In this document: positions 18,857 through 28,060 of the stretch, piece after piece
Position numbering within the stretch: position 1 is the stretch's first letter
Layout: each line of letters opens with the position of its first letter
NCBI RefSeq assembly: GCF_030685535.1
Contig: NZ_CP131599.1
Span: 558,001 to 622,000, forward strand
DNA from: Photobacterium leiognathi
GTDB taxonomy: Bacteria; Pseudomonadota; Gammaproteobacteria; Enterobacterales; Vibrionaceae
Length of the DNA stretch: 64,000 nucleotides
Reading direction: 5' to 3'
Made by a program: the position numbers and the translations under genes
The notes under the pieces: generated by a model
Told to the model about the DNA's origin: nothing
Database searches by the model: none
What the model saw: the letters and a program-made list of their open reading frames with translations, nothing else

Positions 18857-19528
18857 TTACTCTAGGATTTTCTCAAGTTCTATTAGGGTAGCAACTTGAT
18901 AGGTTGGGGTAATATTTTCAGGTTGAGGTTGGTTTTGATGATTAAACCAACAAGTATCAAATCCTGCATTAATGCCACCTAGAATATCTGATTGCGGATT
19001 ATCGCCAACCATAAGTACACGAGATGGGTCTGGATTGCCCATTTTTTCAAGGCTGTAATCGAAAATACGACGATCAGGCTTAGCGACACCTACTTGTTCG
19101 GAAATAACGAGTAGATCAAAATAGTCGGCAAAACCTGTTCTTTCCAAACGAATGCGTTGTAGTGCAGTAAATCCATTGGTAATGATGCCTAATTTAGCTT
19201 TACCTTTTAGTGAATCTAACAAAGATTTTGCGCCTGGCAGTGGTTTACAGATGTCAGCCATAGCATTCATAAAATCATCATTGAGTTGTTGCTCGGTGGT
19301 ATTGAGTTTTTTAGCCCATGGTCGAAAACGGGTTTGTTGCAATTCAGCAGCACTAATTTCTCCGTTTTGATACTGAACCCATAATGGACGATTGATTTTT
19401 TCGTACTCAATAAAGTCCGCCTCATTAAAAGCAATACCATGACGAGAAAACATAAGCTCAAGACCTTTGAATGCGTCAAAAGAAAACAAAGTCTCGTCTG
19501 CATCAAAGAGAATCCAATCGTATTTCAT
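18857..19528 (-). CDS. yjjG: HAD-family pyrimidine 5'-nucleotidase, YjjG-like
   Basis: A 223-residue HAD hydrolase, the length of E. coli YjjG (225). Motif I FDADETLF (Asp9, Asp11), motif II ITNG, and motif [13 protein letters not shown] are present, with a helical cap between motifs I and II. YjjG dephosphorylates non-canonical pyrimidine nucleotides and dUMP/dTMP in the cytoplasm; that function is transferred by family. Single gene; the upstream region is separate from the GlsB-type gene, which diverges from it. Confidence 0.9.
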   Translation of the reverse strand: MKYDWILFDADETLFSFDAFKGLELMFSRHGIAFNEADFIEYEKINRPLWVQYQNGEISAAELQQTRFRPWAKKLNTTEQQLNDDFMNAMADICKPLPGAKSLLDSLKGKAKLGIITNGFTALQRIRLERTGFADYFDLLVISEQVGVAKPDRRIFDYSLEKMGNPDPSRVLMVGDNPQSDILGGINAGFDTCWFNHQNQPQPENITPTYQVATLIELEKILE

Positions 19529-19798
19529 TTTTGCTGTAACCTCGGCGCGTTGTATTTATCTAAAAAACATCAATATTCTCGCATATTACACTAAGAGTTA
19601 GCTATTTGCTTATATAATTACGTGTGAGCATTTGAGAATGAATTGCGTGCTAAATGGATTTAAGTTGGTTAAATAATTAGCAATTGAACAATATTTTTAT
19701 AAATATTCGTTATTGATAGTGAACATTGTGAAACAAGAACAGTCTAAAATTACCAAATATACGTTTTTACTATATTTAATTTTTATGTAGGAGTCCCT

Positions 19799-20047
19799 AT
19801 GGGTATTTTTTCTTGGATCATTCTTGGTTTGATCGCAGGCGCATTGGCTAAGTTTCTTATGCCTGGTAAAGACGGCGGTGGTTGGATTGTAACAATGGCA
19901 CTAGGTATTGGTGGTGCATTTGTTGGTGGTTATGTAGGTAAGTTCATTGGTTTAGGCCATGCGACGGGTGTAAATATTGGTAGTATTATCACTGCGACGC
20001 TAGGTGCATTTATTATCCTATTCATCTATAACCGCTTTATTCGCTAA
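19799..20047 (+). CDS. GlsB/YeaQ/YmgE family small membrane protein
   Basis: An 82-residue, very hydrophobic protein with three membrane segments and the family patterns WIILGLIAGALAKFLMPG and GALVGGYVG-like repeats. The family, historically named transglycosylase-associated, is widespread and stress-linked; no enzymatic function is shown. The start ATG has AGGAG upstream. It is monocistronic, with a strong terminator shared with the convergent cheV. Confidence 0.9.
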   Translation: MGIFSWIILGLIAGALAKFLMPGKDGGGWIVTMALGIGGAFVGGYVGKFIGLGHATGVNIGSIITATLGAFIILFIYNRFIR

Positions 20048-20070
20048 GTTATTCATTTAAATGGCGAGTA

Positions 20071-20113
20071 AAAAGCGAGAAAGTGTCAAATTCACTGACG
20101 CTTTCTCGCTTTT
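20071..20113. terminator. Bidirectional terminator between the GlsB-type gene and cheV
   Basis: A 13-bp perfect stem, AAAAGCGAGAAAG and its complement, ending in T runs on both strands. Confidence 0.92.
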
Positions 20114-20116
20114 ATT

Positions 20117-21019
20117 TTAACTGATTAACGTTTTATGTTGTTCAGCACCACGTAGCATGGCGTGGATCAATTCATTCGCTTCAAACTTCGTTAATGCTTC
20201 TTGTGCCCCGACTTGGTGAGCTTGAGAAACACTGATCTCGCTCGAAAGTGAGGTGTGAAGAATAATATAAGTTGATAGTAGCGCTTCACTGTTTTTGACA
20301 TTAAAGGCTAATTCATAACCATCTAATCCTGGCATTTCAATATCACTAACCAAAATATGGAATGGCTCATTAGCTTGTGCGGATGTTTGCATCATATTAA
20401 AAGCATCTTGTCCGTTTGTTGCCACAAAATAGGGTACGCTGATACTTTCTAACGCTTGAGTTAACTGTTTTCTCGCTACTGCAGAATCATCGACTAATAA
20501 GATTTTAAGAGGACGTAATGTTTCCCTTTCAACATCCGTTAACGAAGGTAATAGCGTAGAAGGATCATCAGGAAATATTTTAGAGAGTAGTAACTCTACG
20601 TCTAATAACTGAATTAGCTTGTTGTCTTCACGCATAACACCTGTCACAAAAATATCACTGCCTAAATGTTGTGGCGGAGCTTCAATGTTTTGCCAATTAC
20701 ATTCGGTGATCCGATCGATTCCTCGTACTAAAAAGCCAACCAGTTTACGACGGCAGTCAGTAATAATAATGAAACAGCGTTGGCGTTCTTCTCGGCTAAT
20801 CGCTGGGTAGCCAATAGCTTTTGCCATATCAATAACGGGTACGGTATCTCCGCGTAGCGTAGTGGTTCCCAATACTGTGGGATGAGATTGAGGTATAACA
20901 CTCAGATTGGTGTAAGGTACGATTTCTCTGACTTTAAGTGTACCTATAGCAAAGCTTTGTAAAGCAGATAACTTAAATAACAACATCCCTTGTGACGTAT
21001 TAGTTGTATTCTTTATCAT
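20117..21019 (-). CDS. cheV: Chemotaxis coupling protein CheV
   Basis: A 300-residue protein with an N-terminal CheW domain (residues ~8-150; VREIVPYTNL, PVIDMAKAIG) and a C-terminal receiver domain (~172-295; ILLVDDSA, phosphoacceptor Asp226 in SDIEMPGLDG, Lys in ALTKFEA). This is the CheV layout: it couples chemoreceptors to CheA and is tuned by phosphorylation. No other che gene is near; Vibrionaceae commonly carry several scattered cheV copies, so which one this is cannot be said. Confidence 0.93.
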   Translation of the reverse strand: MIKNTTNTSQGMLLFKLSALQSFAIGTLKVREIVPYTNLSVIPQSHPTVLGTTTLRGDTVPVIDMAKAIGYPAISREERQRCFIIITDCRRKLVGFLVRGIDRITECNWQNIEAPPQHLGSDIFVTGVMREDNKLIQLLDVELLLSKIFPDDPSTLLPSLTDVERETLRPLKILLVDDSAVARKQLTQALESISVPYFVATNGQDAFNMMQTSAQANEPFHILVSDIEMPGLDGYELAFNVKNSEALLSTYIILHTSLSSEISVSQAHQVGAQEALTKFEANELIHAMLRGAEQHKTLIS

Positions 21020-21540
21020 ACCTAGTCCATTAAATTGATATTTTGTATTAATTTACTATCTTCGTAACATTGTAGCAATGAATTATGTACTTTTAAAAAT
21101 ACCAAGAAATAAATAAATTATATGTCAAGCAATGTGTTATAGCTGTCACATCATTATTTCCTATCAAAGTTTAATTTTTAGATCTTGCTTTAATAGTTAA
21201 ATAAATAATGTTTATAAACTTTATTTTTAGTGTGAATATCCGCTCCACGAACGACTATTTTGATATTTAAAATCTATGTAACCTCATTCGCTTTATTCGT
21301 TATGTTTTAATCTTATTTAGCCAGTTAATAAAATGAGATAAACATATAAATATAATGACTGCTAATCATGATTTGTATTTACAAGGTGATTAATTAGAAA
21401 AATACAAATAAGAGATTGGTTTTATAATAACAATATAAAGCTTAATACATGGACGGTAACAGAGAAGGTAGTTGGGAACTACAGTGTATTTTCTGTTAGT
21501 TAGGTGATTGCACTATCTGTATAGATATGTGGAGTGGAAT
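21020..21540 (+). promoter_or_regulatory. Upstream region of the chitinase gene with a nested hairpin in the leader
   Basis: A 520-base AT-rich region without genes. Near its end AACAGAGAA (21458-21466) can pair with TTTTCTGTT (21489-21497), enclosing a tight GTAGTT-GGG-AACTAC hairpin (21468-21482). This nested structure would lie in the mRNA leader about 45 bases before the start codon and may be regulatory; it does not match a riboswitch I know. Confidence 0.4.
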
Positions 21541-23622
21541 ATGACAAAAATTAATAAAAAAGCATGGATTGCAAGTGTTGCAGTAGGCGCATTGCTAAGT
21601 GGCACGCCAATGAGTACTAGTGCAGCGCCTACACATAATAAAAATGTGATTGGATACTTAACGCAATGGGAAGCCTCTAAAGGTGTTGAAGCTGGGTATT
21701 CGACTCAAGGTGAAGCAACGCATTTAAACGTCAATTTAGATATTTATTCCATTATCAATTTTTCATTCTTTGGTGTTGCGAATGATGGTTCATTGCATAG
21801 TACTGATTTTCGAAATCCAGCGTTATATTTAGCAGGCGAAGAACAACAGCCCGCGCCACTATTGAATACGCAACAACATAGCGGTTGGGATTTACCTATT
21901 TTGTGGGGTGAACTCGAATACCTTAATTATTTTCCATTTAACGAAGTCTCTGATGCTGTAAATATGGCAAAAGTAAAAGAACAAGGATTTGTGAAATCAG
22001 GGCATGGTTGGTTACATCAGCCTTCTGGCATTACTGGTCATTTACCTATACCACTAAAAAAGGAGGGAGGTGCTCCAGGCTTAATTGATTTAGCACATCG
22101 TAATGGCGTTAAAGTCATGGCATCGATTGGTGGTTGGAGCATGTCTAAACATTTTCCTGCAATGGCAGCAGATCCTGTTAAAAAGGCACGCTTTTTATCT
22201 GATATTGATCGGTTAATGGCATTGGGTTTCGATGGCGTTGATATCAACTGGGAATTTCCAGGCTTTGGAGGCTTAAACTTTAACGGTAGTGTTGATGATT
22301 TCGATAATTTCGCTCAATTGATGGAAGATATTCGAGCTCGCATAGGTGCTGATAAACTACTCTCTGCTGCATTTTCAGCATCAACAACCAAACTAGAAGG
22401 TTTTGATTGGAAACGTTTAGATCAGTCAATGAACTTCTTTAATATGATGACATACAACCTTGATGGCGGTTGGTCTGATGTTGCAGGGCATAATGCGCCT
22501 TTGTATCCTTACCCTGAGCAAGAGAGTGACGCACTGAATTTAGAGTCACTGCGAACTTGGCTATTTGAACGGGGTATTGCCTCAGAGAAAATAAATTTAG
22601 GTCTGGCTTTTTATGGTAGAGGGGTACAAACAACAGCCCCTAAAGCTTATATCGGTGCTCCCACAGCCAAAAGAAATATTAGTTTTGCAATCGATGGCTC
22701 TGTATATTCAGCAGCAGATGTGACTAACTGGTCTTCACATGATGGGCAACCTAATTACAATGAAATTGTAAAAGCCACTGGCTGGGAACATCTTTGGGAT
22801 GCTAATGCTGAAATCCCTTACGCTGTAAAAGAACAGTACATACTAAGCTACGACAACCCTGAATCGATCACCAAAAAAGCAGAATATGTACTTAATCATG
22901 ATCTCGGTGGTGTGATTGTTTGGCAAGTCAATGGTGATATTCAATGTGAAAGTGCCTTTGTTAATTATGGTAATAATTTAAAACAATGTACTCAGTTGCG
23001 ATCACCTTTAGCAGAAGCCATCGATAAGGTTTTTAGTTTTAGCGGGAAAAATACGCAGCCAGTATTAAATGTACCTTCAGTATTAACCGTTGGTTCTGGT
23101 GAGGCCTTAACGTTTTCTGTATCAGCAACAGATGTAGATAATCATTCTTTAGAATTTACTGCTGTAAACGCCATTATTACCGATCATGGTAACGGTACAG
23201 CAACCATCAGTTATTCAGCGCCAGATACAACAGAAGCGCTAACAATCAGCATTTCAGTTATTGTTTCTGATGGGCAAGCCAGTGTATCAAAATCAACGCT
23301 TGTTAATGTATTAGCTAAACCATCAGTACCGGATGTTAGTGAGTGGGATGCAAATACGGTTTACCACGGTGGTGATAGCGTGACTTATAACGGGAATAAT
23401 TACACTGCACAGTGGTGGACACAAAGTGAACGACCAGACTCTTCATCAGTATGGATTGAAGACAGTGCGACAGAACCCGATACGATTGCTAAATGGAAGC
23501 TTTCAATGGCTTATAGTGGAGGGCATAAAGCAGAATATCGAGGTGATATATACCAAGCGAAATGGTGGACGAAAGGTGACAAGCCTGATAAAGCAGGTTC
23601 ACCGTGGGAATTGATTAAGTAA
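21541..23622 (+). CDS. Secreted GH18 chitinase with two chitin-binding modules
   Basis: Start chosen at the ATG at 21541 (GGAG upstream, signal peptide follows: KKAWIASVAVGALLSGTPMS, cleavage near TSAA), giving 693 residues rather than the upstream ATG. The GH18 barrel runs from ~residue 33 to ~490, with SIGGW and the catalytic motif DGVDINWEFP: Asp231, Asp234, Asn236, Glu238. Family members normally have Asp at the Asn236 position; Glu, the acid, is kept. Next comes an Ig/cadherin-like domain (~505-595; FSVSATDVDNHSLEFTAV), then two CBM5/12-type modules (~600-640, ~650-693) with Trp-rich cores such as YTAQWWTQ and YQAKWWTKGD. It should hydrolyse chitin outside the cell. Activity level is uncertain because of the Asn. 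Confidence 0.93.
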   Translation: MTKINKKAWIASVAVGALLSGTPMSTSAAPTHNKNVIGYLTQWEASKGVEAGYSTQGEATHLNVNLDIYSIINFSFFGVANDGSLHSTDFRNPALYLAGEEQQPAPLLNTQQHSGWDLPILWGELEYLNYFPFNEVSDAVNMAKVKEQGFVKSGHGWLHQPSGITGHLPIPLKKEGGAPGLIDLAHRNGVKVMASIGGWSMSKHFPAMAADPVKKARFLSDIDRLMALGFDGVDINWEFPGFGGLNFNGSVDDFDNFAQLMEDIRARIGADKLLSAAFSASTTKLEGFDWKRLDQSMNFFNMMTYNLDGGWSDVAGHNAPLYPYPEQESDALNLESLRTWLFERGIASEKINLGLAFYGRGVQTTAPKAYIGAPTAKRNISFAIDGSVYSAADVTNWSSHDGQPNYNEIVKATGWEHLWDANAEIPYAVKEQYILSYDNPESITKKAEYVLNHDLGGVIVWQVNGDIQCESAFVNYGNNLKQCTQLRSPLAEAIDKVFSFSGKNTQPVLNVPSVLTVGSGEALTFSVSATDVDNHSLEFTAVNAIITDHGNGTATISYSAPDTTEALTISISVIVSDGQASVSKSTLVNVLAKPSVPDVSEWDANTVYHGGDSVTYNGNNYTAQWWTQSERPDSSSVWIEDSATEPDTIAKWKLSMAYSGGHKAEYRGDIYQAKWWTKGDKPDKAGSPWELIK

Positions 23623-23646
23623 TATGACGAGTGACTGAATAAATAC

Positions 23647-23681
23647 AGCCTATTGGGATAATGTTCGCAATAGGCTTTTTT
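23647..23681 (+). terminator. Terminator of the chitinase gene
   Basis: AGCCTATTG pairs with CAATAGGCT and is followed by T6. Confidence 0.9.
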
Positions 23682-23747
23682 CTCTTCAATAATTTTGTCC
23701 ATGGTTATACTCATATAGGTATTAGGTCGTAACAATGGAGAAATAGA

Positions 23748-23900
23748 ATGGAATTAACAAATAATAAAGGTGAAGTTACCGTATTGGCTGATAATTTAAC
23801 TTTGAAAGAAATTGCTGAAATGGGATTTTCAATTGATTTATGTGATAGCGCCTATGATGAAAATGAACACTGGGTAGCAAAATCTGAACAAAATGAATAA
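23748..23900 (+). CDS. 50-residue small protein of unknown function
   Basis: ATG at 23748 with GGAG 8 bases upstream opens a 50-codon acidic protein (ending WVAKSEQNE), followed 13 bases later by a clear terminator. No signal or membrane segment. Independent transcription signals on both sides support it as a real gene; I do not recognise it. Confidence 0.7.
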   Translation: MELTNNKGEVTVLADNLTLKEIAEMGFSIDLCDSAYDENEHWVAKSEQNE

Positions 23901-23913
23901 TAAACTAAAGAAT

Positions 23914-23946
23914 AAAACACCTCTTTATATAAGAGGTTTTTTATTT
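23914..23946 (+). terminator. Terminator of the 50-residue protein gene
   Basis: AAAACACCTCTT, loop ATAT, then AAGAGGTTTTTT. Confidence 0.85.
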
Positions 23947-24060
23947 TAATCGATTGAAAAAAGTTAAATAATTAAGGCCATGATCTAAATAGATACAGAT
24001 GCAATAGTAATGGCAGAGGAGTACTGTAATGACATTACTTAATGGTTAAAGAGGCTTAAA

Positions 24061-24306
24061 ATGAATTCAGAAGATAGGGCATTGTTAGATAACGTTGTCG
24101 CGTTAGAAGGTAAAGATTTGACGCATTTAACCAAAGAAGAGAAAAATATTTTCGATACCTTTAAAGCCCGTGAACATGAATTTGGCATCCGTGTTGAAGT
24201 GGTGTCAGAAGCACCGTTGGCTGATGTAGAGCAGGGTACTTCGCCTTATCTTATCAATGGATTAGAAAAAGCTTACCCGAACCAGATAGTTATTATAAAA
24301 GAGTGA
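24061..24306 (+). CDS. 81-residue small cytoplasmic protein of unknown function
   Basis: ATG at 24061 preceded by AGAGG at a good distance. The protein is acidic with two predicted helices (EEKNIFDTFKAREHEFG) and ends with a short hydrophobic strand (NQIVIIKE). No signal peptide. Family not recognised. It is separated from the diguanylate cyclase gene by 116 bases without a terminator. Confidence 0.7.
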   Translation: MNSEDRALLDNVVALEGKDLTHLTKEEKNIFDTFKAREHEFGIRVEVVSEAPLADVEQGTSPYLINGLEKAYPNQIVIIKE

Positions 24307-24422
24307 ATAAAGATTTGTCTGATCAGTGTACAATAAGTGCGCTTTGTTTCATAAATTGCTTGCGTTCAAGTTGATACCTATTATACATTTTACAAATATT
24401 GGTATATTTTATAATTCAAATT

Positions 24423-25253
24423 ATGGTTGAAACAGTTGATGGCTATTTGACGCCTTTTTTAGTCAATTTCCCTGGGCTTTTATGTGTAAGAGACAAGAAC
24501 AAACGTATTGTTTTTCTTAATGAAAGCTTAGAGCAGTGGGTACATCAATATACCAACGATTGTTTGTTAGGAATGACGTATGAAGAGCTAATGACTCGTA
24601 ATGTCATTCCTAACTGTTCGATTAAGAACGTTTATCACCATAATTTGATGGTAGATCAAAACGTACGCTCATCAAGTAATGTCATCGAATGTTGTCTCGA
24701 TGAAACGATAAAATATTTTGATGTTGTGGAGTTTGAAACAAGAGTAAATAACGATACTTATCATTACATGATCGCTAAAGATATTACTGATCTTTACTGC
24801 GAGAAAGAGTTGTATTTAAAAACATCATTAGTTGATGAATTAAGCGGTTTATATAATAAACGTTTTTTAAAAAGCTATCATTTTACTAATAATAGTCTGA
24901 TTATCATGATTGATTTAGATAACTTTAAATTAGTTAATGATCATTATGGACATGTTAAAGGTGATGAATTAATTCAACGATTTTCTGCATTATTACGCTC
25001 AGTTTTTCGCTCAGATGATTGCGTAGTTCGTTATGGTGGTGATGAGTTTATTATCATTACCGAGAGTAATTTTATCTCAATAGTAAATCGAAGAATGAGT
25101 CATATAAAACAGTGTATTGTCAAAGAGTTTGATGAGCTTTCATTTGTCACATTTAGCTATGGTGCTGATTTTTATAAAGACGACTTTATTCAAACAATGA
25201 ATAACATTGATAAAAAAATGTATGAGAATAAAAACTCAAAAATAAAAGTTTGA
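24423..25253 (+). CDS. PAS-GGDEF diguanylate cyclase
   Basis: The start is taken at ATG 24423 (276 residues); a TTG-started frame 24 bases upstream adds only hydrophobic residues without a ribosome-binding site. Residues ~8-120 resemble a PAS sensor domain (PGLLCVRDKNKRIVFLNESL, then MIAKDITDLY). Residues ~130-275 form a GGDEF domain with intact active site GGDEF (205-209) and an intact product-inhibition I-site RxxD (RSDD, 196-199) five residues before it. It should make cyclic di-GMP from two GTP in the cytoplasm. The PAS ligand is unknown. No EAL domain. Confidence 0.9.
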   Translation: MVETVDGYLTPFLVNFPGLLCVRDKNKRIVFLNESLEQWVHQYTNDCLLGMTYEELMTRNVIPNCSIKNVYHHNLMVDQNVRSSSNVIECCLDETIKYFDVVEFETRVNNDTYHYMIAKDITDLYCEKELYLKTSLVDELSGLYNKRFLKSYHFTNNSLIIMIDLDNFKLVNDHYGHVKGDELIQRFSALLRSVFRSDDCVVRYGGDEFIIITESNFISIVNRRMSHIKQCIVKEFDELSFVTFSYGADFYKDDFIQTMNNIDKKMYENKNSKIKV

Positions 25254-25402
25254 TTGTTATTTTCTAATATTGGAATTTAATTATTCAGCCTCTTGTTCAT
25301 CTTCAATTAATTTTAGATACATATTATATCTCTTAAAGGTTATGCATGGTGTAACAGTATTTTTCACCTTTTAATAAAGTCATTATGCATAGGGGATATC
25401 TT

Positions 25403-26071
25403 ATGAAACGTTCAGTTTTGGCATTCGCAGGTATTGCAGTAGTCGCATGTATGAGTACTGCTGTATGGGCAGCAACGAACAAAGCTGATGGTGTGAAGCT
25501 ATACAATGAGCCAAATGTATCAGCAAAAGTAGTCGAAACGGTTAAAGCAGATACACCATTAATTACTATTTATAAGCAAGATGGTTGGGCGAAAGTCGGA
25601 AACCCAAGTAATGGTCAAACAGGCTGGGTTAAGTTAGCAAGCACCAAAGATGTGCAAGCAGCAAAAACAAACATTCAACCAAGCCAAACAACTAAAACCG
25701 TGAAGACTGATAACGGTGAGAAAACAGTAACTAAGGGTACGGTACAAACACCACAAGGACCAATGAATTATGAAATTGTTCAGTTCCAATCTAAAGGTGA
25801 TAACGCCAAGGTTGATAAAGCCTTTTTTGATCAACTGCAAAAGCAACAAATTGAAATGAACAATGTGTTTGCAAACTCATGGAATGACATGGGTGGTATG
25901 CAAATGAACATGGCAAACTTAATGGCCAAACAGCAGCAGCAAATGCAAGAAATGCAAAAGCAATTTCAACAGTTTGCTCAACAAACCATGGCACAGCAGC
26001 CAAACCATAAAATTGAGCTAAAAGATGCAGCTCCTGCACAGCCAGCAACAACACAAACGACTACCAAGTAA
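25403..26071 (+). CDS. Exported SH3-domain protein with Gln-rich tail
   Basis: Start set at the second ATG (25403; AGGGG 9 bases upstream and a signal peptide right after it: MKRSVLAFAGIAVVACMS, cleavage near VWA-AT), 222 residues. Residues ~25-72 form a bacterial SH3 domain (VKLYNEPNVSAKVV, DGWAKVG, GQTGWVKL). The rest is low complexity: a Gln/Met-rich helix (KQQQQMQEMQKQFQQFAQQ) and a Thr/Pro tail. Probably periplasmic; SH3 domains of this kind often bind peptidoglycan. Role unknown. Own terminator follows. Confidence 0.82.
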   Translation: MKRSVLAFAGIAVVACMSTAVWAATNKADGVKLYNEPNVSAKVVETVKADTPLITIYKQDGWAKVGNPSNGQTGWVKLASTKDVQAAKTNIQPSQTTKTVKTDNGEKTVTKGTVQTPQGPMNYEIVQFQSKGDNAKVDKAFFDQLQKQQIEMNNVFANSWNDMGGMQMNMANLMAKQQQQMQEMQKQFQQFAQQTMAQQPNHKIELKDAAPAQPATTQTTTK

Positions 26072-26090
26072 ATGATGCTAGTTTGTTAGG

Positions 26091-26142
26091 AAAGCCTCCA
26101 ATCGCTTTGACTCATAGAGAAAAGGCAATTGGAGGCTTTTGC
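26091..26142 (+). terminator. Terminator of the SH3 protein gene
   Basis: AAAGCCTCCAAT and its complement ATTGGAGGCTTT enclose a 25-base loop and end in TTTT. Confidence 0.85.
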
Positions 26143-26232
26143 GTTTAATGAAGCTAAGTCAGAGAGAAATATAGCATTAGTCATCATTTAGTTCGGTATA
26201 ATCCAGATTGTATTTCAGTTGGAGAAATTACT

Positions 26233-26985
26233 GTGTTGACCGATATTCACTGCCACCTAGAAAGTGTTCCTCTAGAACGATTAAATAAGTATATTGCACA
26301 AAACGGACGCATTGGTGCAGTCTCCATGACGGAAAAAAGCGCGCAGCAGTTAATTCGCTTAAAGCAGCAATATCCTGCCAGTATTTATCTCTTCCTTGGT
26401 ATCCATCCTGAAAAAGACTGTGACGAGACAACGATCCAAGCAGTTATTGATTTGATTTATAGCCATCGAGAACTACTCTCTGGTATTGGGGAAATTGGTA
26501 TTCCGTTTTTCTATTTGGACGACAAAACCGAGCACGAAAAGCATCTAATCAAGCAGCAGGGCAGTGTATTACTAGAACGCTTTATCAAAATAGCAGCGGA
26601 GCTCTGTTTACCAGTTAATCTTCATGTAGTGGAAGATGATATCCACTATGCTTTACCGATTTTGCAACGCTATCAAATAAAAGGAGCGTTATTTCATTGG
26701 TATGAGGGGAGTGATGAAAATCTTGAATTACTTCATCAACAAGGACATTTCATCTCTGTCAGCCCTTGGATTTTTGTTGAGTCACATTACTTTGAATTTG
26801 CTAAGAAAATACCGCTTGATATGCTGCTGGTGGAATCGGATTCACCGTGCAAATACAATGGTGAAATCGGTGAACCCATGATGATCCACAATGTTATTGC
26901 AGCGTTAGCGGAGCATCATCAGCTAGCGGTAGAACAACTGCAACAGATAATTGAAACCAATACACGACGTTACTTACAACAGTAA
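26233..26985 (+). CDS. TatD-family metal-dependent hydrolase
   Basis: A GTG start with GGAG 8 bases upstream; 250 residues. TatD landmarks are present in order: DIHCH (metal ligands), LGIHPE, GIGEIGIPF, NLHV, FHW and the final VESDSP. The family comprises metal-dependent DNases and deacylases of the amidohydrolase fold. It is shorter and more divergent than the housekeeping TatD/YcfH/YjjV proteins, so the substrate is open. Monocistronic as far as can be seen. Confidence 0.85.
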   Translation: MLTDIHCHLESVPLERLNKYIAQNGRIGAVSMTEKSAQQLIRLKQQYPASIYLFLGIHPEKDCDETTIQAVIDLIYSHRELLSGIGEIGIPFFYLDDKTEHEKHLIKQQGSVLLERFIKIAAELCLPVNLHVVEDDIHYALPILQRYQIKGALFHWYEGSDENLELLHQQGHFISVSPWIFVESHYFEFAKKIPLDMLLVESDSPCKYNGEIGEPMMIHNVIAALAEHHQLAVEQLQQIIETNTRRYLQQ

Positions 26986-27141
26986 ATACACCTAAGTGGG
27001 ATTGAGATAGTTTTATATTCACTTTGTTGCAATTGTGCAGGTTTATTTTGAAGCCTTTCTTATAATAGAATTCTTGCGTTGGGGAAATGGCAAGAACTTA
27101 TTAATGTATTCAAAGCTTTAGTTTATTAAAAGGATTTTGTT

Positions 27142-27291
27142 ATGACACTTTATCAAAAGTTAGCATTAGGGCTTGGGGGTGGATTGATGGTCGGTTCATT
27201 ATCAACCGTTTTGCCAACCTTCCAGTTTTTCTGCTTTGTTGTTGGCTTGACGTTATGGAGCTATGTTCTTGTTACTAAAACCAAGTCATAG
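27142..27291 (+). CDS. 49-residue membrane protein upstream of the GST gene
   Basis: ATG at 27142 with AAGGA upstream; 49 residues with two hydrophobic stretches (LALGLGGGLMVGSL and FQFFCFVVGLTLWSYVLV), likely two membrane passes. It ends 9 bases before the GST start, and the GST ribosome-binding site overlaps its end, so the two are probably one operon. Family not recognised. Confidence 0.7.
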   Translation: MTLYQKLALGLGGGLMVGSLSTVLPTFQFFCFVVGLTLWSYVLVTKTKS

Positions 27292-27300
27292 AGGAAGTAG

Positions 27301-27969
27301 ATGGATATTCAAACGCAGTTGAAACTCTATTACTATCCCAATAATGCCAGTTTGGCACCGCATTTTTTACTTCATCACGTTAATGCTAACTATGAACTGG
27401 TGTTAGTCGATAAAAAATCTGATGCGCAAAAATCCCAATCGTATTTGGCATTAAATCCCGCAGGGCGTATTCCTACCTTGGTGGTAGGGGAGCAAGCGAT
27501 ATTTGAAAGTGCAGCCATTTGTATTCATATTTGTGAGTTATTCCCGCAGTATCAACTGATGCCGACACTTGGTGATAGTAATCGTCCATTATTTTTTCAG
27601 TGGTTAATGTTTCTGACAAATACACTGCAAGCACAGTTAATGGTTCGTTATTACCCACATCGTAATACTGAACAGCAAAGTGACATATTCAGTATCGTAT
27701 CGGCACAAGAACAGCGCATTATTGAAACCCTTGCCATTATTAATGGTCAATTAGCGAAGAATCGCTATCTATTAGGCGATAAGCTTTCTGCCTGTGATTA
27801 TTTCTTATTTATGTTGGCTGAATGGTCTTTTCCGCTGCCATCATCAACGTCATTTCCATATTTATCTCAATACTTAGAGCGTTTATTGTGTGAGCCGACG
27901 ATTCAAGCGGTATGTGAGATTGAAGGTATCGATATCGCTTTAGTTCAAGCGAAGTTTCACGGCATTTAA
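27301..27969 (+). CDS. Glutathione S-transferase family protein
   Basis: A 222-residue cytoplasmic protein. Residues ~8-82 form the thioredoxin-like domain with cis-Pro and glutathione contacts (GRIPTLVVGEQAIFESAAICIHI); residues ~95-215 form the all-helical domain with the conserved LGDKLSACDYFL motif. By family it conjugates or binds glutathione; substrate unknown. Translationally close to the small membrane protein upstream. GAGGAAG precedes the ATG. Confidence 0.9.
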   Translation: MDIQTQLKLYYYPNNASLAPHFLLHHVNANYELVLVDKKSDAQKSQSYLALNPAGRIPTLVVGEQAIFESAAICIHICELFPQYQLMPTLGDSNRPLFFQWLMFLTNTLQAQLMVRYYPHRNTEQQSDIFSIVSAQEQRIIETLAIINGQLAKNRYLLGDKLSACDYFLFMLAEWSFPLPSSTSFPYLSQYLERLLCEPTIQAVCEIEGIDIALVQAKFHGI

Positions 27970-27984
27970 GCAGTAGTAGTGACA

Positions 27985-28040
27985 AAAAAGCTAGCGTTAC
28001 TTTTTACTCGAATACGTAGAAAAGTATCAGCTAGCTTTTT
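27985..28040. terminator. Bidirectional terminator after the GST gene
   Basis: AAAAAGCTAG pairs with CTAGCTTTTT. It also serves the leftward membrane protein gene ending at 28061. Confidence 0.85.
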
Positions 28041-28060
28041 AAGTATATTAACGATGCATA

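Noticed and set aside
24423..24450. Upstream TTG start of the PAS-GGDEF gene at 24399
   Set aside because: It adds eight hydrophobic residues without a ribosome-binding site; the ATG at 24423 is preferred.
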